Positions 54,116 to 64,000 of a DNA stretch of 64,000 nucleotides are shown here, in pieces. The stretch lies in NCBI RefSeq assembly GCF_000682735.1, contig NZ_AWFD01000008.1, positions 1-64,000 on the forward strand. The letters run 5' to 3'. The stretch is from Hyphomonas sp. CY54-11-8 (GTDB lineage: Bacteria; Pseudomonadota; Alphaproteobacteria; Caulobacterales; Hyphomonadaceae). Position 1 is the stretch's first letter; each line of letters opens with the position of its first letter. The position numbers and the translations under genes were made by a program. The notes beneath the pieces are model-generated. The model searched no databases, was not told the origin of the DNA, and was given only the letters and a program-made list of their open reading frames with translations.

Positions 54116-55288
54116 TTACGCCTCGGCGTCGCCAGCCTCGGCCGCGAGCGCTTCGCGGCGTTTTTCCGCGGCGGATTTCTTGACGCTTTCAGAGCGCAAC
54201 TGGCCGCAGGCCGCAAGGATGTCACGGCCGCGCGGCGTACGGATCGGGCTGGCATAACCGGCCCGGTTCAGCACTTCGGCAAATTCCTCGATCGTCTCCC
54301 AGTCGGAGCATTCATACGGGCTGCCCGGCCACGGATTGAACGGGATGAGATTGATCTTCGCCGGAACACCCTTCAGCAGGCGGACAAGGTCACGCGCCTC
54401 AGCCAGCGTGTCGTTGACGCCTTTCAGCATGACATATTCAAACGTCACACGTTTCGAATTGCTGAGGTCCGGATAGGCGCGGATCGCGTCGAACAGGGTC
54501 TGCAAATCGTATTTGCGGTTAATCGGCACGATCTCGTTGCGCAGGTCATCATTCGTCGCGTGCAGCGAAATGGCGAGCGCGGCATTGGTGCGGTGGCCCA
54601 GTTCCGGGATCTTCGGCGCCACGCCTGCGGTCGACACCGTGATGCGGCGGCGGCCAATGGCGATGCCGTCACCATCGGAAATCGTGTCGATCGCCTCGGC
54701 GACATTGTCGAGATTGTAGAGCGGCTCGCCCATGCCCATGAACACGATATTGGTCAGGCGGCGGTTCTCGGTCGAGGTCGGCCATTCGCCGAGCTCGTCG
54801 CGCGCGATCAGCACCTGCGCAACGATCTCCTGAGCCGTCAGGTTGCGGACCAGTTTCTGCGTACCGGTATGACAGAAGGTGCAGTTCAGCGTGCAGCCGA
54901 CCTGGCTGGAGACACAGAGCGCCCCCGCCTTGCCGACATCCGGGATAAAGACGCTTTCGCCTTCGATGCCGGGGCCGAACCGGGTCAGCCATTTCTGTGT
55001 GCCGTCGCGCGAGACCTGATGATCGGCGATTTCCGGGCGGTTGAGGATGTAGCGTTCCGCCAGCTGGGCGCGCAGTTCCTTTGCCACATCGGTCATGTCG
55101 GCGAAGTCCTGCGTGCCGAAATGATGAATCCAGCGGCGCAGCTGCTTGGCGCGCATGCCCGATTTCCTCGGATCGACGCCCATGGCCTCCATCTCCGCCT
55201 TCAGCGCAGGCAGGCTCAGCCCGGCCAGAGAAGACGGGGCAGCAGGGACCGCGTCAGGGCGGCGGGAGAGGTCCAGTTCGATCTTCAT
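54116..55288 (-). CDS. rlmN: Dual-specificity RNA methyltransferase RlmN
   Basis: A 390-residue radical-SAM methyltransferase. The CX3CX2C cluster motif CTLNCTFC is at about 129-136, with [21 protein letters not shown] and [14 protein letters not shown] downstream. RlmN methylates A2503 of 23S rRNA and A37 of some tRNAs. Two conserved cysteines typical of the family are present (including the late ACGQLR). Length and motifs are normal. Confidence 0.97.
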   Translation of the reverse strand: MKIELDLSRRPDAVPAAPSSLAGLSLPALKAEMEAMGVDPRKSGMRAKQLRRWIHHFGTQDFADMTDVAKELRAQLAERYILNRPEIADHQVSRDGTQKWLTRFGPGIEGESVFIPDVGKAGALCVSSQVGCTLNCTFCHTGTQKLVRNLTAQEIVAQVLIARDELGEWPTSTENRRLTNIVFMGMGEPLYNLDNVAEAIDTISDGDGIAIGRRRITVSTAGVAPKIPELGHRTNAALAISLHATNDDLRNEIVPINRKYDLQTLFDAIRAYPDLSNSKRVTFEYVMLKGVNDTLAEARDLVRLLKGVPAKINLIPFNPWPGSPYECSDWETIEEFAEVLNRAGYASPIRTPRGRDILAACGQLRSESVKKSAAEKRREALAAEAGDAEA

Positions 55289-55459
55289 TTCGCGGGGCCT
55301 ATATCACGGTTGGGTGACAGGCGGAAACCACCAGTACAGCTTTGGTTCACAAGGGGTTCATCCGATCGCCCTCAAAAAGCCACGAGCGGAACATATGTCT
55401 CCGCCGCGCGTTGATACGCGTCCCGAAAAGTGGGCTGATCCAGATATGGAGCTGATAAT

Positions 55460-56098
55460 ATGAAACGTCTCGCCATTGCCGTCTGTGCTGTCTCAATGCT
55501 CGCCGCCTGTGCGGAAGGGCCCAGCCGTAACGTTTGGACCGGCGCCGCTGCCGGCGCGATCCTCGGAGCCGGAGCCGGTACGCTCGCGGGCGGGGACGAC
55601 GGCCGCAATGCTGCAATCGGTGCAGCAGTGGGCGCCATCGCCGGCGCTGCCGTCGGTGACTACATGGACAAGCAGGAACGCGCACTGCGCGAACAGACTG
55701 CTGGTACCGGTATCGGTGTTGAGCGCCAGGGCGACCAGATCGCGCTGACCATGCCATCCAACATCACATTCGATGTCGACAGCTCGACCATCAAACCGGG
55801 CTTCTATGCCACGCTGAACGATGTCGCCACGACGCTGGTCGACTATCCGTCGACGGCTGTGGACGTCATTGGCCACGCGTCTTCGGATGGCCCGGATGAC
55901 TACAACATGCAGCTGTCTCAGCGCCGCGCGGCTTCCGTGCAGAACTACCTCGTCAGCCAGGGCGTTGCCTCGGTCCGCATGCGCGCCATCGGCATGGGCG
56001 AAACCCAGCCGATCGCCGACAACTCGACCGCTGAAGGCCGCGCTGCCAACCGCCGCGTCGAGATCATCCTGACGCCCGTGACGCAGGACAGCTACTAA
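55460..56098 (+). CDS. OmpA family lipoprotein with glycine-zipper region
   Basis: A 212-residue lipoprotein (lipobox LAAC, Cys17). A glycine-rich stretch at about 28-66 (GAAAGAILGAGAGTLAGG and GAAVGAIAGAAVGDYMD) forms a glycine-zipper region likely to enter the membrane. The C-terminal OmpA domain (about 100-205) has VIGHASSDGPDDYNMQLSQRRA and AAVNRRVEIIL-type peptidoglycan-binding motifs (here AANRRVEIIL). It probably links the outer membrane to peptidoglycan. A strong terminator follows. Confidence 0.94.
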   Translation: MKRLAIAVCAVSMLAACAEGPSRNVWTGAAAGAILGAGAGTLAGGDDGRNAAIGAAVGAIAGAAVGDYMDKQERALREQTAGTGIGVERQGDQIALTMPSNITFDVDSSTIKPGFYATLNDVATTLVDYPSTAVDVIGHASSDGPDDYNMQLSQRRAASVQNYLVSQGVASVRMRAIGMGETQPIADNSTAEGRAANRRVEIILTPVTQDSY

Positions 56099-56132
56099 GC
56101 TGCCTCACCCTATTGAGGGTGTGAGATAAAGG

Positions 56133-56165
56133 AAAGGCCAGCCAAAGCACACGGCTGGCCTTTTT
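56133..56165 (+). terminator. Rho-independent terminator after the OmpA-family gene
   Basis: AAAGGCCAGCC pairs with GGCTGGCCTTT around a nine-base loop and is followed by a T-rich run. It lies 35 bases after the stop. A smaller hairpin, CACCC-TATTGA-GGGTG, precedes it. Confidence 0.85.
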
Positions 56166-56244
56166 CTTTGGCCGTTTTCCGGCCGGACTCTACGCGACTT
56201 CTGTGTCCGGAACGTCTATACACATATCCAGCAAGGGGACGCTC

Positions 56245-56874
56245 ATGATCAACGAAGACGCCCCTGTGCATAACCCGCGCGGAAAATTCGGCAAATCCGG
56301 ACCATATCGCGGCGCCGTTTCCGAAGGGATCCGGGGAATGTCCTGGCTGTTTCTGAAAGCGGCGGGCTGGCATGTCGCGACGGACTGGCCGGATGTGACA
56401 AAGTCGGTCGTGATCGCAGCCCCCCACACATCGAATTTCGACGGCCTTCTGATGCTCGCCATAGCAGGCTGGTATCGGCAGAAGCTCAGCTGGATGGGCA
56501 AGGCCTCGCTAGTGTCAGGCCCTTTCGGCGGGCTCGTGCGCCGGGCAGGGTGCGTACCGGTCGACCGATCGAAATCCGGCGATGTCGTCACACTGATGCG
56601 GGAAACCTTCGAGCAGGCCGACTCCCTCCACCTTGCCATTTCACCGGAAGGTACGCGGGATGCGAATGCAAACTGGAAAACCGGCTTCTGGCATATCGCG
56701 AAATCGGCCGGTGTGCCGATGCTGATCGCGGTGCTGGACTTCGGGACAAGGGAAATGCGGTTCGAAGGGCCGATGATGCCGGGCGAAGACATCGGCGCAG
56801 ACATGGCCGAGATCGTCGCGCACTATCGCGATGCTGAAGGAAAGCACCCGGAAAAATTCGTTCTGCCGGAGTGA
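56245..56874 (+). CDS. 1-acyl-sn-glycerol-3-phosphate acyltransferase-type protein (PlsC-like)
   Basis: A 209-residue acyltransferase with HTSNFD (HX4D, residues 61-66) and the SPEGTR motif at 133-138, which fits the PlsC/LPLAT superfamily. It may make phosphatidic acid or acylate another lipid. No N-terminal membrane segment is clear, though the region around residues 66-80 is hydrophobic. The start at 56245 follows AAGGGG; an upstream GTG (56203) is unlikely. Confidence 0.9.
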   Translation: MINEDAPVHNPRGKFGKSGPYRGAVSEGIRGMSWLFLKAAGWHVATDWPDVTKSVVIAAPHTSNFDGLLMLAIAGWYRQKLSWMGKASLVSGPFGGLVRRAGCVPVDRSKSGDVVTLMRETFEQADSLHLAISPEGTRDANANWKTGFWHIAKSAGVPMLIAVLDFGTREMRFEGPMMPGEDIGADMAEIVAHYRDAEGKHPEKFVLPE

Positions 56875-56878
56875 GGCA

Positions 56879-57412
56879 TTAGCGGCAGGTGGCGGCGGCC
56901 TTGTCGATGGCGGCGGCAGATCCGCTGAGCGAGAAGTGATAGGCGACCTGCGTGTTCCGTGCTGACACGGCCTGTACGCGCAGTTCCGAACCTTTCTTCA
57001 GTGCCGTGACGATGCGGGAATCGTCGGAATCGTCGGCAAAGGCTTCGCGGCCCACGGCGAACAGCGTCCAACTGGACCGGCCGACCTGCGCTTTCGGGGC
57101 CATGTCTTCGCGCAGATTGTAGCCAACCTTGAGGCTTGGCTGGTTGCGGGCACGGCCGGATTTCCAGCTGGTCACATAGAACCAGACATCGCCATGGTCG
57201 GCATTCTTCGGCGCCTTGTCGGTGGCCGGGGTTGCCGCATAGCAGATCGTTTCGCCGCCGGTCGTGTCGGTGAAGACCGACCAGTCCTTGTAGCGGCCCA
57301 CAGCTGCAGGCTCAGCTGAGGCGAGCGGGGCAGCGAGGAGAGCGGCGGCGGCTAGCAGGCCAGAAAAGCGGAGGCCAGAAAAGCGGAGGGAAGGGGTCAT
57401 AAATGTATGCAT
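56879..57412 (-). CDS. Invasion-associated locus B (IalB) family protein
   Basis: A 177-residue secreted protein with a signal peptide ending near APLASAEP (about 34). The mature part has GRYKDWSVFTDTTGGETICYA, then DVWFYVTSWKSG, LKVGYNLRED and WTLFAVGREAFADD, the IalB pattern. A tandem 15-base duplication in the signal-peptide region gives LRFSGLRFSG. The family is common in alphaproteobacteria; its role is envelope-related and unclear. A start four codons later (57400) is possible. Confidence 0.9.
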   Translation of the reverse strand: MHTFMTPSLRFSGLRFSGLLAAAALLAAPLASAEPAAVGRYKDWSVFTDTTGGETICYAATPATDKAPKNADHGDVWFYVTSWKSGRARNQPSLKVGYNLREDMAPKAQVGRSSWTLFAVGREAFADDSDDSRIVTALKKGSELRVQAVSARNTQVAYHFSLSGSAAAIDKAAATCR

Positions 57413-57594
57413 CTTCTATACAGCGTCTCGTCCGGTTCGGTTTCTGCCGCCAGTCTAGGTGTCATAGAGTTAAGGCCAAACTTCGGCAAACTGAATGACG
57501 TGGCTGTGGCGGCCGATTTCTGTAACCGCACCTTTGCACAAAAGGTGTGAGCGCCGGATGAACCCCGCTGTTGTTTGCGGTTCAGGCGAGCGGG

Positions 57595-58095
57595 TCAGCC
57601 CGGCAGCTTGCCATCTCCCGGAACGCCGCCCGGCATGATGGGGCGCGGGGCATAGGCGCCGAGGGCGAGGTGGCGGTCATACATGACCATCGCGCCTGCG
57701 AGGCTGAGATTGATGCAGAACTTGGTCGGGATCTTCACGACATGGTCGCAGCGGGCGATCGTTTCCGGCGACAGGCTGCCGCGCTCCGGGCCGAGGATAT
57801 AGGCCGCCTGCACCGGATGGCGGAAGGTTGGCAGCATCACGGCGTCGTCGGTCAGCTCCACGCCGACCAGCTGGCAGCCGCGCGGCAGCTGCATCTCGTC
57901 GATCGTGTCGTACTGGTAGTACGGGATGTGACCCGCCGTTTTGGACGTGTCGGCGGCATAGGCCGCCCGCAGGCGATGCTCTGCGTCGATAGAGAAGAAA
58001 AAGCTCGCCCCGAACGCGTTCGCCGTCCGCATCAGCGCGCCGAGATTCATGGCCTTGGAGATCCGCTCCGACCCGATGGCAAAATATCCGCGCAT
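57595..58095 (-). CDS. TrmH/SpoU family RNA 2'-O-methyltransferase
   Basis: A 166-residue SPOUT methyltransferase with FAIGSERISKAMNLGALMRTA (in parts: NLGALMRTANAFGA is motif 1), YILGPERGSLS (motif 2) and INLSLAGAMVMYDR (motif 3). Such enzymes methylate ribose of rRNA or tRNA; the target here is not known. The start at 58095 fits the family N-terminus. The upstream gene ends five bases away. Confidence 0.93.
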   Translation of the reverse strand: MRGYFAIGSERISKAMNLGALMRTANAFGASFFFSIDAEHRLRAAYAADTSKTAGHIPYYQYDTIDEMQLPRGCQLVGVELTDDAVMLPTFRHPVQAAYILGPERGSLSPETIARCDHVVKIPTKFCINLSLAGAMVMYDRHLALGAYAPRPIMPGGVPGDGKLPG

Positions 58096-58099
58096 GGGC

Positions 58100-58420
58100 T
58101 CAGAATGCTCTCGCAATGAAGCGCAGATAGGCAAGAGAGAGAAGAATGGCCATTGGCGCTGTATAAGTCACCCGCCGGGCAAGGCGCAAATGCGAGATCG
58201 GGGCAGGGTAGGTCTTAGCCAGCCAGGCGGTGTGCTCGCCGATCTCTGCCGACGTGCCGACCGCCGCAATGGCGGCGCGGTAGATGGCATCGCGATAGTC
58301 ACCGCCGAATTTCTCTGCCAGCGCCCGGCGCAGCGACACCGAGATCAGCATCCGCATCTGCGCCGCCAGCACCAGGGTGAAACCGGTTACGCCCAGAACG
58401 ATCCAGCCAGCGACGATCAT
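58100..58420 (-). CDS. Small membrane protein
   Basis: A 106-residue protein with two hydrophobic segments (about 1-22 and 83-104). The central part (GGDYRDAIYRAAIAAVGTSAEIGEH) is polar. No family is recognised. It ends five bases before the methyltransferase start and its ATG overlaps the stop of the asparaginase-type gene, so it probably belongs to that operon. Confidence 0.75.
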   Translation of the reverse strand: MIVAGWIVLGVTGFTLVLAAQMRMLISVSLRRALAEKFGGDYRDAIYRAAIAAVGTSAEIGEHTAWLAKTYPAPISHLRLARRVTYTAPMAILLSLAYLRFIARAF

Positions 58421-59286
58421 GCGAAGGTTGCCACTTCGAACCGGCCGTCGGCATCCATCAAGCCGCGCTTCAGGCCGCCGGAATTGGAGCCTGTGATCAG
58501 CGTTCCGTCGGCGCCGACGGCGATCATGCCGCCTTCGCCGCCGAGGTGTTTAACATCGTCCAGCGCGCCTTGCACGGCATCCTCCAGCGAGGCGCCGCCA
58601 TAGCGGATCCGGGCGGAAACGTCCGCAGCGGCGGCCGCGCGGATGAAATACTCACCAAGGCCCGTACAGGAGATGGCGCAGCGCTCATCCGCCCAGGTGC
58701 CGGCCCCGATCAGGGGCGTATCGCCCACCCGGCCAGGGGTCTTGGACTTCACCCCGCCGGTGGAGGTGGCGGCCGCGAGGTCGCCATACTGGTCCAGCAC
58801 CACCGCGCCGACCGTGCCCATGGCCCGGGCCGGTAGCAGGCAGCGCTCTTCCACCGGCTGGTAATAGGTATCGGGGTCGCGCACTTCTGGCAGGCCATAT
58901 TCCGTCGCCAGCGCCCAGGCGCCTTCGCCCGCGATCAGCACGTGCGGCGTGCGCTCCATGACGATCCGGGCAGCGGCGATGGGGCTGATGATGCCGGAGA
59001 GGGCCGCAACGGCCCCGGCATTGCGGGTACGCCCGTCCATGATGGCCGCGTCCAGCTCATATCGCCCGTCCTTATTGGGCGCAGCGCCCTTTCCGGCCAG
59101 GTGCAGGCCGGACTCTTCGAGCGCCGCGACCATGGCCTCCACAACGTCCAGCGCGGCCACGCCTGAGGCCAGCCGTTTGCCGCCTTCGCGCAGCAGTTCG
59201 GCCATGTGCGCTTCTTCGCGTGAATAGTCGCGCCCGAAAACCGGTCCGGCGCCGCCATGCAGGGCGATGGCCCATTTCCTCGCCAT
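58417..59286 (-). CDS. Isoaspartyl peptidase / L-asparaginase (Ntn-hydrolase type)
   Basis: A 289-residue N-terminal-nucleophile hydrolase proenzyme. ALHGGAGP is near the start. The autocleavage site AATSTGG puts the nucleophile at Thr174, with KTPGRVGDTPLIGAGTWADE after it. The mature enzyme removes isoaspartyl residues and can hydrolyse asparagine. It is cytoplasmic. It heads the three-gene operon with the small membrane protein and the SPOUT methyltransferase. Confidence 0.95.
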   Translation of the reverse strand: MARKWAIALHGGAGPVFGRDYSREEAHMAELLREGGKRLASGVAALDVVEAMVAALEESGLHLAGKGAAPNKDGRYELDAAIMDGRTRNAGAVAALSGIISPIAAARIVMERTPHVLIAGEGAWALATEYGLPEVRDPDTYYQPVEERCLLPARAMGTVGAVVLDQYGDLAAATSTGGVKSKTPGRVGDTPLIGAGTWADERCAISCTGLGEYFIRAAAAADVSARIRYGGASLEDAVQGALDDVKHLGGEGGMIAVGADGTLITGSNSGGLKRGLMDADGRFEVATFA

Positions 59287-59382
59287 AGCTGGTAATACTC
59301 CCTTACGTCAGGCTTGGATTATGAAGGCCACACCGCTACCGTCTGGCGCAGCAAACAACAAGACAGGAAGGGAAGCGCGCTC

Positions 59383-60375
59383 ATGAAAGCTGTGCTGTCG
59401 AAAGAAGTCGGCGGACCGGAAACTCTGGTCCTCGAAGAGATCGCCTCGCCGGAATACGGCAAGAACCAGGTTCTGGTGCGGGTGAAGGCGTGCGGGGTGA
59501 ACTTCCCGGACTCGCTGATGATCAAGGACATGTATCAGTTCAAGCCGCCGCGTCCGTTCAGCCCGGGTGGCGAAGTGGCCGGCTTTGTCGAAGCAGTCGG
59601 GGAAGGCGTCACCCATGTGAAGCCCGGCGACCGGGTTCTGGCGTCCATCGGCAATGGCGGCATGGCGGAACTGGCCGTCGCGGCGGCCCATTCCGTGATG
59701 CCCATCCCGGACGACATGCCGTTCGCCGAGGCGGCGGCGTTCATGATGACCTATGGCACGTCCTATTACGCCCTGAAGGACCGGGCGGACCCGAAAAAAG
59801 GCGAGAAGCTGCTCGTCCTCGGCGCGGCTGGCGGTGTCGGCATCGCGGCGGTCGAGCTTGGCAAGGCGATGGGCCTCGAAGTCATCGCGGCCTGTTCCAG
59901 CCAGGAGAAGGTGGATTTCTGCCTCGGCAAGGGCGCCGACAAGGGCCTCGTCTATGCCCGCGAGCTCGACAAGGACGGCATGAAAGCCTTCTCGAACGAC
60001 ATCAAGGAAATCTCCGGCGGCGGCGTGGACATCATCTATGACGGCGTCGGAGGCAATTATGCCGAGCCAGCACTGCGCGCGATGAACTGGGAAGGCCGTT
60101 TCCTCGTGATCGGTTTCCCGGCCGGCATTCCGAAGATCCCGCTGAACCTGACCCTCTTGAAAAGCTGCGACATCCGCGGCGTGTTCTGGGGCGCGGCGGT
60201 GGCCCGCGATCCGAAGGCGCATGCGCAGAACGTCAAGGAACTGTTCGAGCTCTACACCGCTGGCAAGATCCGTCCGCACGTCTCCAACACCTATCCGCTG
60301 GAGAAGTCGGCCGATGCCATCCTTGAACTGACGGAACGCCGGGCCCAGGGCAAGGTCGTCATCGTCATCGACTAA
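59383..60375 (+). CDS. NADPH:quinone oxidoreductase-type zinc-free MDR enzyme
   Basis: A 330-residue medium-chain dehydrogenase/reductase: KACGVNFPDSLMIKDMYQ and SPGGEVAGFVEAVGEGV in the catalytic domain, then LGAAGGVGIAAVELGKAMG (nucleotide binding, about 145-163). The zinc ligands of alcohol dehydrogenases are absent, which fits the quinone oxidoreductase group. The start at 59383 follows GGAAG. It is divergent from the asparaginase-type gene. Confidence 0.94.
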   Translation: MKAVLSKEVGGPETLVLEEIASPEYGKNQVLVRVKACGVNFPDSLMIKDMYQFKPPRPFSPGGEVAGFVEAVGEGVTHVKPGDRVLASIGNGGMAELAVAAAHSVMPIPDDMPFAEAAAFMMTYGTSYYALKDRADPKKGEKLLVLGAAGGVGIAAVELGKAMGLEVIAACSSQEKVDFCLGKGADKGLVYARELDKDGMKAFSNDIKEISGGGVDIIYDGVGGNYAEPALRAMNWEGRFLVIGFPAGIPKIPLNLTLLKSCDIRGVFWGAAVARDPKAHAQNVKELFELYTAGKIRPHVSNTYPLEKSADAILELTERRAQGKVVIVID

Positions 60376-60417
60376 GCGGCAGTCCATGGCTTTCCCGGTA
60401 CCGGCCTCCTGATCTAG

Positions 60418-61401
<984 letters not shown>

Positions 61402-61438
61402 GGGCGCTGACGGACACTGCTAGTTGAGTCTCAAATGA

Positions 61439-61468
61439 AAAGCCCGCCGGTGCGATCCGGCGGGCTTT
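61439..61468. terminator. Bidirectional terminator between pip and dnaK
   Basis: AAAGCCCGCCGG and CCGGCGGGCTTT form a perfect 12-bp stem with a TGCGAT loop; short A and T runs flank both sides. It serves both convergent genes. Confidence 0.88.
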
Positions 61469-61490
61469 GTCTTTTCCGTTATCTGACGGA

Positions 61491-63395
61491 TTATTTCTTG
61501 TCGTCGTCGACTTCCTCGAAGTCGGCATCGACCACATCGTCGCCATCTGCAGCGGCGTCCGCTGCCGCGTCAGCATGAGCGGTCGACTCCTGCTGGCTGG
61601 CGTAGATGGCTTCGCCGAGTTTCATGGCGGCCGACATCAGGGCCTGATGCTTGGCCTGGATGTCTGCGAGATTGTCCGTTTCGCGGGCTTCTTTCAGCTC
61701 GCCGACGGCTTTCTCGATCTCGCCTTTGACGTCCTCGGAGACCTTGTCGCCATGCTCTTCGAGCTGCTTCTCGGTCTGGTGCACCAGGGCTTCGGCGTGG
61801 TTCTTCGCTTCCACCAGTTCGCGGCGGGCCTTGTCGGCACCTGCATTGGCTTCAGCGTCTGCCATCATGCCTTTGATGTCGTCTTCCGAGAGACCGCCAT
61901 CGGCCTGGATGGTGATGACCTGTTCCTTGCCGGTGGCCTTGTCCTTGGCGGACACGGACACAATGCCGTTGGCGTCGATGTCGAAGGTCACTTCGATCTG
62001 CGGCACGCCGCGCGGGGCCGGCGGGATGCCTTCGAGGTTGAACTGGCCGAGCATCTTGTTGTCAGCGGCCATTTCGCGCTCACCTTGGAAGACCTTGATC
62101 GTCACGGCGGGCTGGTTGTCGTCAGCCGTCGAGAAGACCTGGGACTTCTTGGTCGGGATCGTCGTGTTGCGGTCGATCAGGCGGGTGAACACGCCGCCGA
62201 GCGTCTCGATACCGAGCGACAGCGGGGTCACGTCGAGAAGGACCACATCCTTCACATCGCCCTGCAGCACGCCGCCCTGGATCGCGGCGCCGATGGCGAC
62301 CACTTCATCCGGGTTCACACCTTTGTGCGGTTCACGGCCGAAGAATTTCTTCACCGCTTCCTGGACAGCCGGCATACGGGTCATACCGCCGACCAGAACC
62401 ACTTCGTCGATCTCGGAAGCCGACTTGCCGGCATCCTTGAGTGCTTTCTCGCACGGCGCGATGGTGCGCTTCACGAGGTCCTCGACCAGGGTTTCGAACT
62501 TGGCGCGTGTCAGCTTGATGTTGAGGTGTTTCGGGCCAGTCGCATCCGCCGTGATGAAAGGCAGGTTCACTTCGTATTGCGAAGCGGACGACAGCTCTTT
62601 CTTGGCCTTTTCGGCTTCTTCCTTCAGACGCTGGAGGGCCAGCTTGTCCGTCTTCAGGTCGATGCCCTGATCCTTTTTGAACTCTTCGGCGAGATAGTCG
62701 ACGATGCGAAGGTCGAAGTCTTCACCGCCGAGGAAGGTGTCGCCGTTCGTCGACAGAACTTCGAACACACCGTCGCCGATTTCCAGCAGCGAGACGTCGA
62801 ACGTACCACCGCCAAGGTCGTAAACGGCGATCGTCTTGTTCTCGCCTTTGTCGAGGCCATAGGCGAGGGCAGCTGCCGTCGGTTCGTTGATGATGCGCAG
62901 CACTTCGAGACCGGCAATCTTGCCGGCGTCTTTCGTGGCCTGACGCTGGGCGTCGTTGAAGTAGGCCGGGACCGTGATGACGGCCTGGGTCACTTCGCTG
63001 CCCAGATAGGCTTCTGCGGTTTCCTTCATCTTGGTGAGGATGAAGGCGGAAATTTCCTGCGGGGCGTAGTCCTTGTCGCGGCCTTTGACCCATGCATCGC
63101 CATTCGGGCCCTTGACGATCTCGAAAGGCGAGATGGCCTTATCCTTCTGCGCGGTCGGATCGTCGAACTGACGGCCGATCAGGCGCTTGATGGCGTAGAA
63201 TGTGAAATCCGGGTTGGTCACGGCCTGCCGGCGTGCCGGCATGCCGATGAGGCGCTCGCCGCCTTCGGTGAAGGCAACGACGGACGGGGTCGTGCGCGCG
63301 CCTTCTGCGTTCTCGATGACCTTCGCCTGGCCGCCTTCCATGACGGCAACGCAGGAGTTCGTGGTCCCGAGGTCGATACCGATAATCTTACTCAT
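61491..63395 (-). CDS. dnaK: Molecular chaperone DnaK (Hsp70)
   Basis: A 634-residue Hsp70. [13 protein letters not shown] opens the ATPase domain, with [20 protein letters not shown] (in parts), [16 protein letters not shown] and [14 protein letters not shown]; the substrate domain follows from about residue 385 and the tail is acidic. It folds and protects proteins with DnaJ and GrpE. In many relatives dnaJ follows dnaK, but here a terminator and pip follow instead. A heat-shock-type promoter lies about 140 bases upstream. The start at 63395 follows GGAG. Confidence 0.99.
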   Translation of the reverse strand: MSKIIGIDLGTTNSCVAVMEGGQAKVIENAEGARTTPSVVAFTEGGERLIGMPARRQAVTNPDFTFYAIKRLIGRQFDDPTAQKDKAISPFEIVKGPNGDAWVKGRDKDYAPQEISAFILTKMKETAEAYLGSEVTQAVITVPAYFNDAQRQATKDAGKIAGLEVLRIINEPTAAALAYGLDKGENKTIAVYDLGGGTFDVSLLEIGDGVFEVLSTNGDTFLGGEDFDLRIVDYLAEEFKKDQGIDLKTDKLALQRLKEEAEKAKKELSSASQYEVNLPFITADATGPKHLNIKLTRAKFETLVEDLVKRTIAPCEKALKDAGKSASEIDEVVLVGGMTRMPAVQEAVKKFFGREPHKGVNPDEVVAIGAAIQGGVLQGDVKDVVLLDVTPLSLGIETLGGVFTRLIDRNTTIPTKKSQVFSTADDNQPAVTIKVFQGEREMAADNKMLGQFNLEGIPPAPRGVPQIEVTFDIDANGIVSVSAKDKATGKEQVITIQADGGLSEDDIKGMMADAEANAGADKARRELVEAKNHAEALVHQTEKQLEEHGDKVSEDVKGEIEKAVGELKEARETDNLADIQAKHQALMSAAMKLGEAIYASQQESTAHADAAADAAADGDDVVDADFEEVDDDKK

Positions 63396-63758
63396 TTTGT
63401 GTCTCTCTCTCCTTTAGCCGCCACCCGCCCAGTTTCGCGCGGTCTGCTTAGCAGCCCCGCAAGGCAGATGGCTCTGCAAGTGACGTTTTGAGTAGGCGAA
63501 TGGAGGGTTTGAACCTGTTCGCCCGTTCGGTCTGGGATATGGGGAAATTTCAACGCGTCACAAGAGGCCTGCGACGCCTTTTCCATGTCTCGCTGTGCTT
63601 TGCGGCCATAGACCGCGCCTATGGCAGCGAATTGCAGGATTTATTTGAGAATCATTCGCACTTGGGCCAGATTGGCCGGTGGAACAGGCGCTATTCATGG
63701 TCCTTACATGGTCTGTTCCTGGTGTTCTTCATGGTCTGGAGCGGGAGTTATCCAACAG
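63396..63758. other. Intergenic region upstream of dnaK
   Basis: These 363 bases hold the dnaK leader and promoter (leftward) and the upstream region of the DUF2061 gene (rightward). Besides the heat-shock promoter at 63537-63564 I see no other structure I can support. An upstream frame (63621-63758) in phase with the DUF2061 gene is not convincing as coding. Confidence 0.5.
63537..63564 (-). promoter_or_regulatory. Heat-shock (RpoH-type) promoter of dnaK
   Basis: On the minus strand, CTTGTGA (63558-63564) and CCCCATAT (63537-63544) are separated by 13 bases, matching the -35 CTTGAAA and -10 CCCCATNT elements of sigma-32 promoters with an ideal spacer. The leader to dnaK would be about 135 bases. 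Confidence 0.75.
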
Positions 63759-63947
63759 ATGTCATTGCAAGCGTTCAAGACGATGACCTACAGCCTGATG
63801 CACCTGTCAGTGGCGATGACGGTGGCCCTCATCCTGACCGGCAGCTGGCACGCCGCGCTGGCCATCGGCCTGATCGAACCGCTGGTGCAGACGGCCGCCT
63901 ACACGCTGCACGAACGCGCCTGGGCCCGCGCCACGCCCGTCCGGTAA
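63759..63947 (+). CDS. DUF2061 small membrane protein
   Basis: A 62-residue protein with two hydrophobic segments (MTYSLMHLSVAMTVALIL in parts, and HAALAIGLIEPLVQTAAY), the DUF2061 pattern (FKTMTYSLMH). The function is unknown. The start at 63759 is set by family length; GGAG lies a little far upstream (12 bases). Confidence 0.85.
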   Translation: MSLQAFKTMTYSLMHLSVAMTVALILTGSWHAALAIGLIEPLVQTAAYTLHERAWARATPVR

Positions 63948-64000
63948 CGTCTCAAAGCGTTCATGTGCGGGCGGGGGCGAACCGTGCTAGGCCTCTACCT

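Noticed and set aside
61467-63491. A 674-codon plus-strand open frame opposite dnaK
   Set aside because: dnaK is certain on the other strand; the frame has the composition of a complementary shadow.

Overview
This window looks like the chromosome of a high-G+C alphaproteobacterium, most likely a marine Hyphomonadaceae-type organism. The evidence is TonB-dependent receptors in place of porin-type sugar uptake, an IalB-family protein, SlyX and YdcH small proteins, the ETF and 3-hydroxyacyl-CoA dehydrogenase style, and the general codon use. The taxonomic call is inference from protein style; no rRNA gene is present.

The first 24 kb read as the right part of an integrated genomic island. Its right edge is marked by a 47-bp tRNA 3' fragment (23998-24044) that carries an intact T-arm, the 3' acceptor strand and an encoded CCA, but no 5' half. 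The island has three modules. (a) 1-8757 is a multi-gene restriction/defence locus: a MORC/MutL-like GHKL ATPase (cut by the window edge), a Z1 superfamily II helicase, a PD-(D/E)XK nuclease-like protein and an AIPR protein in one tightly coupled operon, facing a convergent C5-cytosine methyltransferase and a divergent Vsr nick endonuclease. (b) 8758-15756 is conjugative-element cargo: ArdA antirestriction protein, a DUF736 protein and its decayed copy, a class II Fic protein, and a mobilisation operon (HTH protein, RHH-like protein, TraD/TrwB coupling protein, MobF relaxase cut short before its helicase). No type IV secretion genes and no integrase are visible. (c) 16278-23702 is a lower-G+C catabolic or uptake cluster: TonB receptor, HD-domain protein, Crp/Fnr regulator, AtuA/DUF1446 protein, DUF4387 protein and a MelB-type symporter. 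Two matching GTGTCA-N6-TGACAC dyads flank the regulator.

From 24 kb on, the sequence is ordinary core chromosome. It holds gamma-glutamyltransferase; a Fur-box-headed siderophore operon (TonB receptor, membrane protein, PepSY reductase-like protein); a 1153-residue autotransporter; 3-hydroxybutyryl-CoA dehydrogenase and etfBA (fatty or branched-chain acid oxidation); two YdcH paralogues with a shared upstream element; many small secreted or periplasmic proteins; a TPP-riboswitch operon ending in thiC; NAT; a PadR regulator with three operator repeats; rlmN; an OmpA-family lipoprotein; an acyltransferase; IalB; a SPOUT methyltransferase; an isoaspartyl peptidase; a quinone oxidoreductase; a prolyl iminopeptidase; and dnaK with a heat-shock-type promoter. 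Long antisense open frames opposite dnaK, thiC and the receptors are G+C-driven shadows and are not annotated.

The strongest candidate for an unusual biological system is the GHKL-Z1-PD-(D/E)XK-AIPR + methyltransferase/Vsr locus. Comparative genomics has predicted this type as a restriction system, but its mechanism is poorly characterised. The AtuA/HD/TonB cluster and the TPP-controlled hotdog-like gene upstream of thiC are secondary leads.
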